Origin: Roseburia sp.
GTDB lineage: Bacteria > Bacillota > Clostridia > Lachnospirales > Lachnospiraceae
DNA length: 64,000 nt
Assembly (NCBI GenBank): GCA_019421345.1
Contig: JAHZFL010000001.1
Span: 89,252-153,251 of the forward strand
Reading direction: 5' to 3'
In this document: piece after piece, positions 50,245-58,845 of the stretch
Layout of the letters: each line of letters starts with the position of its first letter
Position numbering within the stretch: position 1 is the stretch's first letter
Notes under the pieces: generated by a model
Told to the model about the DNA's origin: nothing
Databases searched by the model: none
What the model saw: the letters and a program-made list of their open reading frames with translations, nothing else
Program-made: the position numbers and the translations under genes

Positions 50245-51414
50245 CTATGCAAGCTTTCTTGGTCCGTCTCCAATCTCTACCACATAAAAATCCGCCGCAT
50301 ACCCAATCTTTTTCTCATAAGCCGCGCCGACCTTTTCTATAAACGCATCGACTGCCTCATTCTTCACAATGCTGACTGTACAGCCTCCAAAGCCTGCGCC
50401 TGTCATACGGGAACCGATCACACCCTCTACCTTCCATGCTTCCTCTACCAGTGTATCAAGCTCAATTCCCGTTACCTCATAATCGTCACGCAAGGATACA
50501 TGAGAAGCGTTCATCAATTCTCCAAACAGCTTCACATCATTATTCTTTAATGCCTCTACTGCTCTTACGGTTCTCTGGTTTTCATAAACCGCATGCTTTG
50601 CACGCTTTCTGCATACCTCCTCGCCGATCGCATCCTTGTGCTGCTCAAACTGCTCCTCCGTCAAATCTCCAAGCGTCTCGATAGAAACAACCTTCTTTAG
50701 CTCCTCAAGCGCCCGCTCGCACTCGCTGCGTCTCTCATTATATTTTGAATCGCCAAGTCCGCGCTTCTTATTGCTGCTGCAGATTACGATCTTGGCATTT
50801 TCAAGCTTGATCGGCGCATACTCATAATTTAAAGTCGCTGTATCTAAGAAAATGGCATGCTCTGCCTTGCCCATCGCAATCGCAAACTGATCCATGATGC
50901 CGCAATTAACACCGTTAAAACGATTCTCCGAGAACTGTCCGATCAGCGCCAGATCCTGGTTGCTCACCTCAAACCCAAACATATCGCGCAGGATAAAACC
51001 CGTCAAAACCTCTAAGGAAGCGGAGGAGGACAGACCTGAACCGTTTGGGATATTTCCGAAAAGCACCAGATCCATTCCCTGCGTCACCTGCATCCCTTTC
51101 TCTCCAAACGCCCACATCACACCCTTTGGATAATTTGTCCAGCCGGCTTCCTTCTGTGGCTTTAACTCCTCCACCGACGACTCGATCACGCCGACAGACT
51201 CAAAATTCATCGAATAAAAGCGCAGCTTTTTATCTGCTCTCTTTCTTGCAACACCATAGGTTCCGATCGTCAGCGCACACGGAAATACATGACCGCCGTT
51301 ATAATCCGTATGCTCGCCGATCATGTTCACGCGTCCCGGCGCAAAATAAACGCCGATCTCACCCTCATCTCCAAATAATTCCTTAAATTTTTCAAGTACC
51401 GCTTCCCAGATCAT
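50245..51414 (-). CDS. galK: Galactokinase
   Basis: A 389-residue GHMP kinase that makes galactose 1-phosphate. It has the GalK signature GRVNMIGEHTDYNGGHVFPCAL near residues 27-48, the ATP loop NGSGLSSSASLE near 121-132, CGIMDQFAIAMG near 168 and the C-terminal GSRMTGAGFGGCTVSI. GAGGAGG precedes ATG 51414. It is first in the galKT operon. Confidence 0.97.
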   Translation of the reverse strand: MIWEAVLEKFKELFGDEGEIGVYFAPGRVNMIGEHTDYNGGHVFPCALTIGTYGVARKRADKKLRFYSMNFESVGVIESSVEELKPQKEAGWTNYPKGVMWAFGEKGMQVTQGMDLVLFGNIPNGSGLSSSASLEVLTGFILRDMFGFEVSNQDLALIGQFSENRFNGVNCGIMDQFAIAMGKAEHAIFLDTATLNYEYAPIKLENAKIVICSSNKKRGLGDSKYNERRSECERALEELKKVVSIETLGDLTEEQFEQHKDAIGEEVCRKRAKHAVYENQRTVRAVEALKNNDVKLFGELMNASHVSLRDDYEVTGIELDTLVEEAWKVEGVIGSRMTGAGFGGCTVSIVKNEAVDAFIEKVGAAYEKKIGYAADFYVVEIGDGPRKLA

Positions 51415-51510
51415 CTGATTTCCTCCTCATACATGATTTCTATCTGTCCGCCGCCTTCTCTCGCACGCAGTCTACAAATGCCGGCACGGCAGAACTTTCT
51501 TGATGATACC

Positions 51511-51538
51511 ATTATAACGCATGAGATTTTCTTTGCAA
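51511..51538 (-). promoter_or_regulatory. Promoter of galKT
   Basis: TATAAT (51516-51511) with TTGCAA (51538-51533) 16 bases upstream on the minus strand, about 97 bases before galK. Confidence 0.6.
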
Positions 51539-51570
51539 CGCTCCCTAGGCAAGCTGCAACAAAGTTAAAA

Positions 51571-51597
51571 GAAACATGCAACAAAAGTGCATGTTTC
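51571..51597. promoter_or_regulatory. Palindrome upstream of galKT, possible operator or terminator
   Basis: GAAACATGCA (51571-51580) and TGCATGTTTC (51588-51597) are perfect arms around a 7-base spacer, about 30 bases upstream of the galK -35 box. On the minus strand TTTTAAC follows. TTGCA also recurs at 51533 and 51555, which may hint at a shared binding site. Confidence 0.4.
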
Positions 51598-51664
51598 TTA
51601 GTTCCAGCCCCTTTGTGATCCAAGCCTGCAGTCCCCGGCAGCTTTGTCACGTCAATATGATATT

Positions 51665-51693
51665 TTTACCCGGCAGCTTTTTTGTGTTATGAT
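51665..51693 (+). promoter_or_regulatory. Promoter of the GNAT-type gene at 51773
   Basis: TTTACC (51665-51670), 17-bp spacer, TGT extension and TATGAT (51688-51693). Confidence 0.5.
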
Positions 51694-51772
51694 AAAAGAG
51701 CTGCACCAAAACTACAAAACAACGGGCGCTGCAAACGCTGCGCCATCAATAAAACCTATGGAGAAAACAGCC

Positions 51773-52549
51773 ATGCTTTATGAAATCAAAGAACCGACCG
51801 TCCTGCTGCCTCTATTTTCCGGCTGCAAAGGAATGCTGCTTCGTGCCTGCTTAGAGGGCACAATGGGGCGGCTGTATGCCGATTCCGTGACTGCGCCTAA
51901 AAGCGCCCTTGCCGTACTCGGTGATTTCTGCTTCTTTGCGGGTCTGCCAGATAAACGCTTGCTTGACGCATCCGCGCTATCTCAAAAAAATTCTATGATC
52001 CTCGTGCCGCAAACACCCGAATGGGGCAAACTGATCGAGGAAGTCCTGCACGGAATAATCAACAAAACTGTCCGTTTTGCAACAAAGAAAGAAGCGTCCG
52101 CTTTTCATACGGACGCTTTACGTCAAATAGTAAATACCCTGCCCACAGACTACCGGCTGCGGATGATCGACGAGGAATTATTTGGCTACTGCGCAGAAAA
52201 TGACTGGTGCCATGATTTTGTCTCCAATTATAAAAATTACGCCCAGTACCGTGAAATGGGACTGGGCGTAATGGTGTTTCAGCAAAACGAAGCGCTCGCC
52301 GGCGCCTCCTCCTATGCCTCCTTTTACGGCGGCATTGAAATTCAGATCGATACAAAAGAAGCTTACCGCAGACGCGGGCTTGCCAGCGTCTGCGGCGCTG
52401 CTTTGATTCTTTCCTGCCTTGAGCGCGGTCTCTATCCAAACTGGGACGCACAAAATCCTTCTTCCCTTGGACTGGCGAAAAAGCTGGGCTATCACTTTGA
52501 CTTTTCCTATCCCGTCTATGAAACGATGGTTCCTCGCCGCTTACACTGA
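51773..52549 (+). CDS. GNAT acetyltransferase (zwittermicin-resistance-type fold)
   Basis: A 258-residue protein. The first half (LYEIKEPTVLLPLFSGCKGMLLRACLEG, DFCFFAGLPD) and the second half with the acetyl-CoA loop YRRRGLASVCGAALILSCLERGLYPNWDAQNPSSLGLAKKLGY fit the GNAT_acetyltran family, which holds self-resistance acetylases but mostly uncharacterised members. I chose ATG 51773, with GGAG 9 bases upstream; earlier in-frame starts have no site. The substrate is unknown. Confidence 0.82.
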   Translation: MLYEIKEPTVLLPLFSGCKGMLLRACLEGTMGRLYADSVTAPKSALAVLGDFCFFAGLPDKRLLDASALSQKNSMILVPQTPEWGKLIEEVLHGIINKTVRFATKKEASAFHTDALRQIVNTLPTDYRLRMIDEELFGYCAENDWCHDFVSNYKNYAQYREMGLGVMVFQQNEALAGASSYASFYGGIEIQIDTKEAYRRRGLASVCGAALILSCLERGLYPNWDAQNPSSLGLAKKLGYHFDFSYPVYETMVPRRLH

Positions 52550-52553
52550 CCTG

Positions 52554-54197
52554 CTACTGCGCGGGCTGCGGCTGCCCCTCCGGCGCCGGAGGCTGCTGCG
52601 GCTGCTGTGCTTTTAGCTGCGCCAGCGCTGCCTCCGCAGCAGTCAGCGTGTCAATGTTTGTCACATATCCCTTTGCCGTATCAGACAACGCGTCATAAAG
52701 CGTCCTTGCACTGACAATCGCCGTCTCGCTCTCTAACGTCACTGTTCCGATAGAATTGATCAGTTGCACAACATTCTCGGCATCTGCCTTCTGCACCGCC
52801 TCACTCTCTGTTCCCGGCAGCGTGTATACAAGAACCGGATAGCCCTGCCCAATCGTCTCGTAAATTGTCTTTGCGGCAGACCGCGGAAGATTGATACACC
52901 CATGCGAACCGTTTGTCTTATAAATATTACTTCCAAAGCTTTTTCTCCATGTCGCATCATGCATTCCAACGTCCCCGGCGTAGGGCATCCAGTATTTTAC
53001 CGGCGTCTCGTAATCCTCGCCGCGCAGCACCGCATCGGTTGTCTTATAGGTAAGACCGAAGGCTCCGGTCGGCGTCGCGTGCCCCTTCGCCAGATTTCCC
53101 GAAACAAAATCACTCTCCACGATGAGCTCGCCATCCTTGTAAAGAAACAGATGCTGTGCTGTCAGATTGATCTCTACATAAGAATCTCCGTAATCATTTG
53201 CTCCGTGGCTGTTCGCCCGCTGTGCATAAACAGGCTCTCTTGTGATACTCTCTCCCGTTTCCAGATCAGCAAGTATCTGCTCGACTTCCCCTGCATTGTC
53301 GATCCTCCAGCCATAAAAGCCGTTGGAGATTGTCACCGTTGCACCGTAGGAGGTCTCAAGCTCCTTCGGCTGATATGCCGTATTGTATTTCTTTGCAAGC
53401 GTCTTGACATAGGAGAGCACCGCCTCCTCATCAACCGCAATCCTGCCGTTTTCGTCCCCTAGCCATGTATGGATCGTCTCAGCGTCTAAAATCTCTTTCC
53501 TGTCGCCAAACTCATAAGTAATGACCGTTCCGACATAGCGGTTTAAATCTGCAAGCAGCGTTTTAAGCCCCTCGTCATCATCACCGATGGCAGGCTCCTC
53601 ATAACAACCGGCCCGATCCATATCAAGCGTCTCCTCCAAGCCCAAAACGGCGTCCGTCACCGCCTTGCGCAGCGCCTGCTCATTGATCTTTGTTCCGTAA
53701 TCCGCAGGCACAAGCGTATAACCGCTCTCGGTGTCATAATCCGAATAAGTTGCATCCGATGGCTCACGCTGCATTTGGCTGTCCATAAACCCAAGCTTTA
53801 AAATCTCATCATAAAGCGCGTCCTCATCATACGACACTGACTTTTTAAGCTCCAGCTCATTGCCCGCAAACAATGCCGCGATCCACTGATAGCCCTTCTG
53901 CTGCGCGAGAAGCTGCTCCACCTCTCCCTGAAAAACAGGCACAAGCGAAATACTGCTGCCGTCAATCGTTCCCACAGCGCCCTCCCGTCCCTTGAGCGTG
54001 AGCGAATACTGCCGTATTTCCTCCTCGATGATCTGCTGAACGCCGGCCGCGCTCCTGCCTCCGACTGAAATACCGTCAATCGTTGTCCCAAAGGAGAAAT
54101 GGCTCTCAAAAAATATTGCAAAGCCCATATAAACGGCAGCCGCACCTGTGAGCACAAGAATCGCCCAAAGCCCTTTTTTTCCCATTTTCTTTTTCAT
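52554..54197 (-). CDS. L,D-transpeptidase (YkuD) with peptidoglycan-binding region
   Basis: A 547-residue cell-wall enzyme anchored by one N-terminal helix (residues about 9-29). Residues 35-330 form a PG_binding_4-like repeat region (TIDGISVGGRSAAGVQQIIEEE). The YkuD domain (about 345-475) has HATPTGAFGLTYKT and the catalytic NGSHGCINLPRSAAKTIY with His and Cys. A small helical repeat (TLYDALSDTAKGYVTNIDTLTAAEAAL) and a Pro/Gln-rich tail end the protein. It would make 3-3 cross-links or attach proteins to the wall. Confidence 0.93.
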   Translation of the reverse strand: MKKKMGKKGLWAILVLTGAAAVYMGFAIFFESHFSFGTTIDGISVGGRSAAGVQQIIEEEIRQYSLTLKGREGAVGTIDGSSISLVPVFQGEVEQLLAQQKGYQWIAALFAGNELELKKSVSYDEDALYDEILKLGFMDSQMQREPSDATYSDYDTESGYTLVPADYGTKINEQALRKAVTDAVLGLEETLDMDRAGCYEEPAIGDDDEGLKTLLADLNRYVGTVITYEFGDRKEILDAETIHTWLGDENGRIAVDEEAVLSYVKTLAKKYNTAYQPKELETSYGATVTISNGFYGWRIDNAGEVEQILADLETGESITREPVYAQRANSHGANDYGDSYVEINLTAQHLFLYKDGELIVESDFVSGNLAKGHATPTGAFGLTYKTTDAVLRGEDYETPVKYWMPYAGDVGMHDATWRKSFGSNIYKTNGSHGCINLPRSAAKTIYETIGQGYPVLVYTLPGTESEAVQKADAENVVQLINSIGTVTLESETAIVSARTLYDALSDTAKGYVTNIDTLTAAEAALAQLKAQQPQQPPAPEGQPQPAQ

Positions 54198-54260
54198 AGT
54201 TCACATCCTCTTATGTAAATATATTCCAGATCCTTTCTTTTATTTCCGCATATATTTCTC

Positions 54261-54288
54261 ATTATAGGTAGCTTTTTTGCCTTGTCAA
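54261..54288 (-). promoter_or_regulatory. Sigma-A promoter of the L,D-transpeptidase gene
   Basis: Perfect TTGACA (54288-54283), 16-bp spacer and perfect TATAAT (54266-54261) on the minus strand, 63 bases before ATG 54197. Confidence 0.75.
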
Positions 54289-54413
54289 TAAATTCCGTGA
54301 ATCGTAATATTTATGTAAAACATTCGTTTTATTTTGCAGCCAAGCTCTGTATGCTATTGATGCTCTAGCATTTCCGGGAATGAAAAAGAAATTCAGATAT
54401 GTTATAGTGACGC

Positions 54414-54511
54414 CATCCAGGGAAACCCAGAAGCGGCTTACCCTGTATATATTTCGCTTAACCTCTTATGGGTCAGCCGTCATTATTGGCAGTAATGGCG
54501 GTTATTTTCTT
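54414..54511 (+). ncRNA. Putative antisense antitoxin RNA of a type I toxin-antitoxin locus
   Basis: An extended -10 box (TGT then TATAGT at 54403-54408) would start a plus-strand RNA near 54414. It runs through the 3' region of the toxin remnant on the other strand and ends in a stem CCGTCATTA / TAATGGCGG (54477-54501, one G-U) followed by TTATTTTC. Holin-like type I toxins of Firmicutes have such an overlapping antisense RNA. The call rests on this layout. Confidence 0.5.
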
Positions 54512-54593
54512 CTGCTCTCTTGAATCTGATGAATCAGACCAAGCAGGGCAATATTAAAGATACCTAGCTGGATGAAATCCGAATATGAAACAT
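54502..54593 (-). pseudogene. Holin-like type I toxin, broken by a one-base deletion after the start codon
   Basis: On the minus strand a 29-residue frame reads VSYSDFIQLGIFNIALLGLI, then HQIQESRRK and a TAA at 54504-54502: one membrane helix and a basic tail, like the small holin-like toxins that begin MVTYSDL. ATG 54593, with AAAGGAAG 11 bases upstream, is one base out of phase with it. Adding one G after ATG restores the family form. The module seems to have lost toxicity. Confidence 0.6.
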
Positions 54594-54760
54594 TGGCAGC
54601 CCCACTTCCTTTCGTTCAGAGGGTGAACCCGCCGCAGAGGACAAGCCGCCTCGCTCCGGTTTCCTTAAACTTTATTAGAACAAGCTGTTTATCTCTTTCT
54701 GATACGTTTTAACCTTTTCTTAAATTTTGAATAATCTTTCTTAAAATAAATGAAAGATAA

Positions 54761-54789
54761 TTGTCTTGGCAAAACCCCTGTGCTATAAT
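54761..54789 (+). promoter_or_regulatory. Promoter of the PAP2-like membrane protein gene
   Basis: TTGTCT (54761-54766), 17-bp spacer, TGC extension and perfect TATAAT (54784-54789), 46 bases before ATG 54836. Confidence 0.7.
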
Positions 54790-54835
54790 CGCAAAAGATA
54801 AAAAAGCAACAACATTTTCAGAGAGGATCACCGTT

Positions 54836-55528
54836 ATGAAGCTATCTGTCCCAAAGAAATTGTACACATATCTGAATAAACACAAGCATGCCCTCCTACT
54901 GTTATATTTCGCCGTTTATCTTCCGTGGTTTTGTTATCTGGAAAAAACGGTGACGACACATTTTCACGTCATCCATATGGCGATCGACGACTATATTCCG
55001 TTCTGTGAATATTTTATCATCCCCTATTTCCTCTGGTTTTTCTATGTAGGATGGGGAATCGCATATTTCTATCGAAAGAACAGGGACGAATACTTCCGGC
55101 TGTGCACAGTGCTTTTTGTCGGCATGACTGTCTTTTTGATCATATCAACAGTCTATCCAAACGGACATTACCTGCGCCCCACAGAATTTGCGCGCGACAA
55201 TCTGTTTACGGATCTGGTGCGTCAGTTATATGCGACCGATACTGCGACGAATCTTTTTCCGAGTATTCACGTCTACAATTCCATTGCCGTAAATATCGCG
55301 GTGTGGCATTGTGATAATTTTAAAGAAAACAAAGCGGTGCGCTGCGGCTCTGCCCTGCTGATGTTAAGTATTATTCTGTCCACGATGTTCCTTAAGCAGC
55401 ACTCGGTGTTTGATGTGCTTACGGCTATCGTCATGGCAGTCTGTATGTACCGTCTGGTCTATGTGTCGGCGCCGTTTCGGATCCCCGCTGCCCAACAGAG
55501 AATGGAACGCAAGCTCCGCCGGATTTAA
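54836..55528 (+). CDS. PAP2-like (inositol phosphotransferase-type) membrane protein
   Basis: A 230-residue protein with six hydrophobic segments. Residues near 140-150 (TNLFPSIHVYNSI) and near 185-193 (KQHSVFDVLTA) are the second and third PAP2 blocks with the catalytic His residues and Asp. YPNGHYLRP near residue 102 takes the place of the first block. Relatives transfer or remove phosphate head groups from lipids. ATG 54836 follows GAGAGGA. It is a single gene. Confidence 0.85.
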   Translation: MKLSVPKKLYTYLNKHKHALLLLYFAVYLPWFCYLEKTVTTHFHVIHMAIDDYIPFCEYFIIPYFLWFFYVGWGIAYFYRKNRDEYFRLCTVLFVGMTVFLIISTVYPNGHYLRPTEFARDNLFTDLVRQLYATDTATNLFPSIHVYNSIAVNIAVWHCDNFKENKAVRCGSALLMLSIILSTMFLKQHSVFDVLTAIVMAVCMYRLVYVSAPFRIPAAQQRMERKLRRI

Positions 55529-55608
55529 CACCGCATCTCTGCTGCACGCTTTGTTCATCAGCGACAAAGTTCCATTCCGCCGCAGGGCGATCCCTCGGAG
55601 GTGGTCTG

Positions 55609-55680
55609 CTTTATAGGGAACGAAGTTTCCTATAAAGAGACAAAGCAGAGAGCCGGTGCATCATACACCGGCTCTCTGCT
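55609..55680. terminator. Tandem hairpins between the PAP2-like gene and the aldo/keto reductase gene
   Basis: The right hairpin has a perfect 15-bp stem (AGCAGAGAGCCGGTG 55644-55658 / CACCGGCTCTCTGCT 55666-55680) and starts one base after the reductase stop. The left one pairs CTTTATAGG with CCTATAAAG (about 55609-55638). T-runs are short, so one or both may act as terminators for the convergent genes. Confidence 0.65.
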
Positions 55681-55681
55681 C

Positions 55682-56860
55682 TTACCACAGATGAAAAACC
55701 TGTATCGCAGTCTTGATCGCTTTGTAACGCAGATTCTCAAGCTCTGCGGCTGCGTTTTTTAATTCCCTTCTGATCTCAATCTGCTGCGGACAATGACTTT
55801 CACATTTTCCGCAGTCAATACACTGTGACGCGCTGCTCGTCTCCTTGCGAAACGCCGTACATTGCAGATAATCTCGTCTGCCTGACCTTTTTCCCTCGGA
55901 ATAGACCGCATTGTAACAACGAAATGCCCCCGGAATATCAACGCCCCTTGGACACGGCATACAATAACCGCATCCGGTGCAGCCAACCTTGACCTTCTGT
56001 GCAATCTCCCGCTTTACCTGTTCGATCAGCGCCGCATCCTCGTCTGTCAGGCATCCCACAAAAGCATCGGATGCTGTCTTAAGATTCTGCTCCACCATTT
56101 CCATCGAATTCATGCCGGACAGTACACAGGTGACCTCCGGCTGATCATAGAGCCATTTGAACGCAAGCGCCGCCGGCGTTCGGCGCTCCCCCTCCCTGCG
56201 AAAAAGCTCCTTTGCCGATTCCGGAAGGAGTTCCACAAGTCTGCCGCCCCGCAGCGGTTCCATAATGATAACCGGAAGCCCCTTCTGATGCGCATAGCGC
56301 AGACCCTTTACACCGGCCTGTGAATGCTCATCCATATAGTTGTACTGAATCTGACAAAAGTCCCAATCGTAAGCGTCTACCAGCCGCATAAACATATCAG
56401 CATTTCCGTGATAGGAAAAGCCTATATTGCGAATCTGCCCGGATGCCAGCTTCTCCTCGATCCACTGCGCCACCCCAAGCCCCTTTAGCTTTTCCCATGT
56501 CGGAATATCCGTAAGCATATGCATCAGATAATAATCAATATAATCCGTCTTTAACCGCCGAAGCTGCTCCTGAAACATCCGCTCCGCGCCCTCCGCGGAT
56601 TTGATGAGATAATGCGGCAGCTTCGTCGCCAGATAAATTTCCTCCCTGCAATGATTGCGGCTTAAAAGCTCGCCGACCGCAGTCTCATTGCCCGGATATA
56701 CATACGCCGTATCCAGATAATTCACGCCCGCACGGATTGCCGTCATAAGCTCCTGCTCCGCCTTATCAAGATCGACGGCATTCCCCTTTTTTGTAAAACG
56801 CATACATCCATAACCGAGAACGGAAATCTCATTTCCCTTTTTATCCTTCCGATACTGCAT
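55682..56860 (-). CDS. Aldo/keto reductase with C-terminal 4Fe-4S domain
   Basis: A 392-residue oxidoreductase. Residues 1-280 form the AKR barrel (SVLGYGCMRFTKKG; DTAYVYPGNETAVGELL with catalytic Asp/Tyr; KTDYIDYYLMHM). The C-terminal 110 residues hold two cysteine clusters, CTGCGYCMPCPRGVDIP and CIDCGKCESHCPQQIEI, of ferredoxin type. Such fused reductases are common in anaerobes; the substrate is unknown. ATG 56860 has GGAGG 6 bases upstream; ATG 56866 directly abuts the site. It is last in the operon after nadE. Confidence 0.93.
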   Translation of the reverse strand: MQYRKDKKGNEISVLGYGCMRFTKKGNAVDLDKAEQELMTAIRAGVNYLDTAYVYPGNETAVGELLSRNHCREEIYLATKLPHYLIKSAEGAERMFQEQLRRLKTDYIDYYLMHMLTDIPTWEKLKGLGVAQWIEEKLASGQIRNIGFSYHGNADMFMRLVDAYDWDFCQIQYNYMDEHSQAGVKGLRYAHQKGLPVIIMEPLRGGRLVELLPESAKELFRREGERRTPAALAFKWLYDQPEVTCVLSGMNSMEMVEQNLKTASDAFVGCLTDEDAALIEQVKREIAQKVKVGCTGCGYCMPCPRGVDIPGAFRCYNAVYSEGKRSGRRDYLQCTAFRKETSSASQCIDCGKCESHCPQQIEIRRELKNAAAELENLRYKAIKTAIQVFHLW

Positions 56861-56928
56861 TTTCATCCTCCGTTTTGCAGCGATTTCGCGCCGGAAAACA
56901 CACGCCTCTCCGGCGGAAAGCGAAAGCC

Positions 56929-58845
56929 TTACACCTCCGTCAGTTCCTCTAATTCATCCAGCCAAAGTCTTGCGCAGGCATCTGAGGGCATCCTAAGATC
57001 ACCGCGCGGAGACACCGCCACGCTTCCTACCTTTGGTCCATCCGGCAGACAGGAACGTTTAAATTGCTGTGCAAAAAATCTGCGGAAAAATATTTTTTCC
57101 CATTTTAAGATCGTCTCATTGTCGTAAACACCGGAAAACGCCGCTTTCGCAAGACGGTAGATTTTTTTCGGCGGACAGCCCTCACGCAGCATATGATAAA
57201 GATAGAAATCATGCAGCTCGTAAGGTCCTACAATATTTTCTGTTTCCTGCGAGATCCTTCCGTCCTCCGGCGGGAGCAGCTCCGGTGACACCGGCGTATC
57301 AAGCACATCATAGAGCACCCGGCGCAATGTCTCATCCCCACAGGTATCTGCATAAAAGCGCACCAGGTGACGCACAAGCGTCTTTGGCACGGAGGCGTTG
57401 ACCCCATACATCGACATATGATCGCCGTTGTACGTCGCCCACCCGAGCGCAAGCTCAGAAAGATCGCCGGTTCCGATCACCATGCCGTTTTCCTTATTCG
57501 CTACATCCATTAAAATCTGCGTGCGCTCCCGCGCCTGACTGTTCTCATAGGTCACATCATGCGCCGACACATCATGCCCGATGTCACGAAAATGGAGCTG
57601 TACCGCCTCCTTAATATCAATCTCCCTAAAATCTGCCCCCAGTGAACGGATCAACTGTACCGCGTTCTCGTAGGTGCGGTCTGTCGTGCCAAATCCCGGC
57701 ATCGTCACCGCCTTGATCCCCTCATGCGAAAGTCCCAGCAGGTCAAATGCGCGCACCGCAACGAGCAGCGCCAGCGCTGAATCGAGCCCGCCGGAGATTC
57801 CAACCACTGCCGTTTTGCAGTTTGTGTGCTCCATACGCTTTTTTAATCCGGCAGCCTGTATCGCAAGTATCTGCGCGCATCGTTTCTGTCTGTCCGCCTC
57901 ATCCGAGGGAACAAACGGCAATGCCTTGATCGCTCGCGTCAGCGCCGTCTCCTCCGCAATAAGAGAAAACGCAACCCTGCGGTATCCGTCCTCCCGCGGC
58001 TCAAACGTTGTAATTCTCCGCCTCTCCGCCGCAAGCCTTTGCACATCAATTTCAGAGAGCGTGATCTCGTTGACAAAGCGCGGCGCTTCCTTTAGCAAAC
58101 GTCCGTTTTCCGCGATCATATTGTGACCGGAGTAAACGACATCCTGCGTAGACTCGCCCTCTCCGGCACTCGCATAAATATATCCGCATAAAAGCCTTGC
58201 CGACTGTCCGCATACCAAGGCTCTGCGATAATCTTCCTTTCCCGTCGTCTCATTCGATGCGGAAAGATTTACAAGCACCGTCGCACCGTTTCTCGCATGA
58301 CGGATGCCCGGAGGCTCGGGCGTCCACAAATCCTCGCAGATTTCTGCGCCGATGACAAGCTCGCGCAGCTCCTCGCACGCAAACAAGAGCTTTGTCCCAA
58401 ACAGCGTTTCCTGCCCAAGACAAGAAACGATCAAGGTCTCCTCCATTCCGCGCGCAAAGTAACGCGTCTCATAAAACTCGCCGTATGCCGGAAGATAGGT
58501 TTTGGGAATGATCCCCAGCAGCCTGCCCCCCTTTAGGGCAGCCGCCGCGTTATAAATCTTTCCATTATATGCAAACGGAAACCCGACGAATACGATCGCG
58601 TCCTGTCCCTCAGTAAACGTCATAATCTCACGCAAAGCCTCTAAAGCGCCCGTAAGCAGGGTTTCCTGCAAAAAAAGATCGCCGCAGGTATAGCCTGTAA
58701 TGCTAAGCTCGGGAAATACGATCACCTTTGCCCCCTCGCGCGCTGCCTCACGAATGCCCTCGCAGATCACTTTTGAATTATATGCCGCGTCAGCCACCCT
58801 GATCTTCGGCGAGACTGCCGCCACCTTAATAAACCCATCTCTCAT
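56929..58845 (-). CDS. nadE: Glutamine-dependent NAD+ synthase
   Basis: The last step of NAD+ synthesis. The 638-residue protein joins an N-terminal nitrilase-type glutaminase (residues about 8-290; Glu in PELSITGYTCGD, Lys in PKTYLPAYGEFYE, Cys in GAEICEDLW) and a C-terminal synthetase (about 310-620; ATP loop VGISGGLDSALAL, GTGDLSELALGW). All three glutaminase residues are present, so it can use glutamine. Its ATG overlaps the hslO stop (ATGA). Confidence 0.96.
   Translation of the reverse strand: MRDGFIKVAAVSPKIRVADAAYNSKVICEGIREAAREGAKVIVFPELSITGYTCGDLFLQETLLTGALEALREIMTFTEGQDAIVFVGFPFAYNGKIYNAAAALKGGRLLGIIPKTYLPAYGEFYETRYFARGMEETLIVSCLGQETLFGTKLLFACEELRELVIGAEICEDLWTPEPPGIRHARNGATVLVNLSASNETTGKEDYRRALVCGQSARLLCGYIYASAGEGESTQDVVYSGHNMIAENGRLLKEAPRFVNEITLSEIDVQRLAAERRRITTFEPREDGYRRVAFSLIAEETALTRAIKALPFVPSDEADRQKRCAQILAIQAAGLKKRMEHTNCKTAVVGISGGLDSALALLVAVRAFDLLGLSHEGIKAVTMPGFGTTDRTYENAVQLIRSLGADFREIDIKEAVQLHFRDIGHDVSAHDVTYENSQARERTQILMDVANKENGMVIGTGDLSELALGWATYNGDHMSMYGVNASVPKTLVRHLVRFYADTCGDETLRRVLYDVLDTPVSPELLPPEDGRISQETENIVGPYELHDFYLYHMLREGCPPKKIYRLAKAAFSGVYDNETILKWEKIFFRRFFAQQFKRSCLPDGPKVGSVAVSPRGDLRMPSDACARLWLDELEELTEV

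Noticed and set aside
54414..54511. Known metabolite riboswitch upstream of the PAP2-like gene
   Set aside because: The structured region is explained better by the opposite-strand toxin remnant and antisense RNA, and a separate promoter for the PAP2-like gene lies downstream of it.
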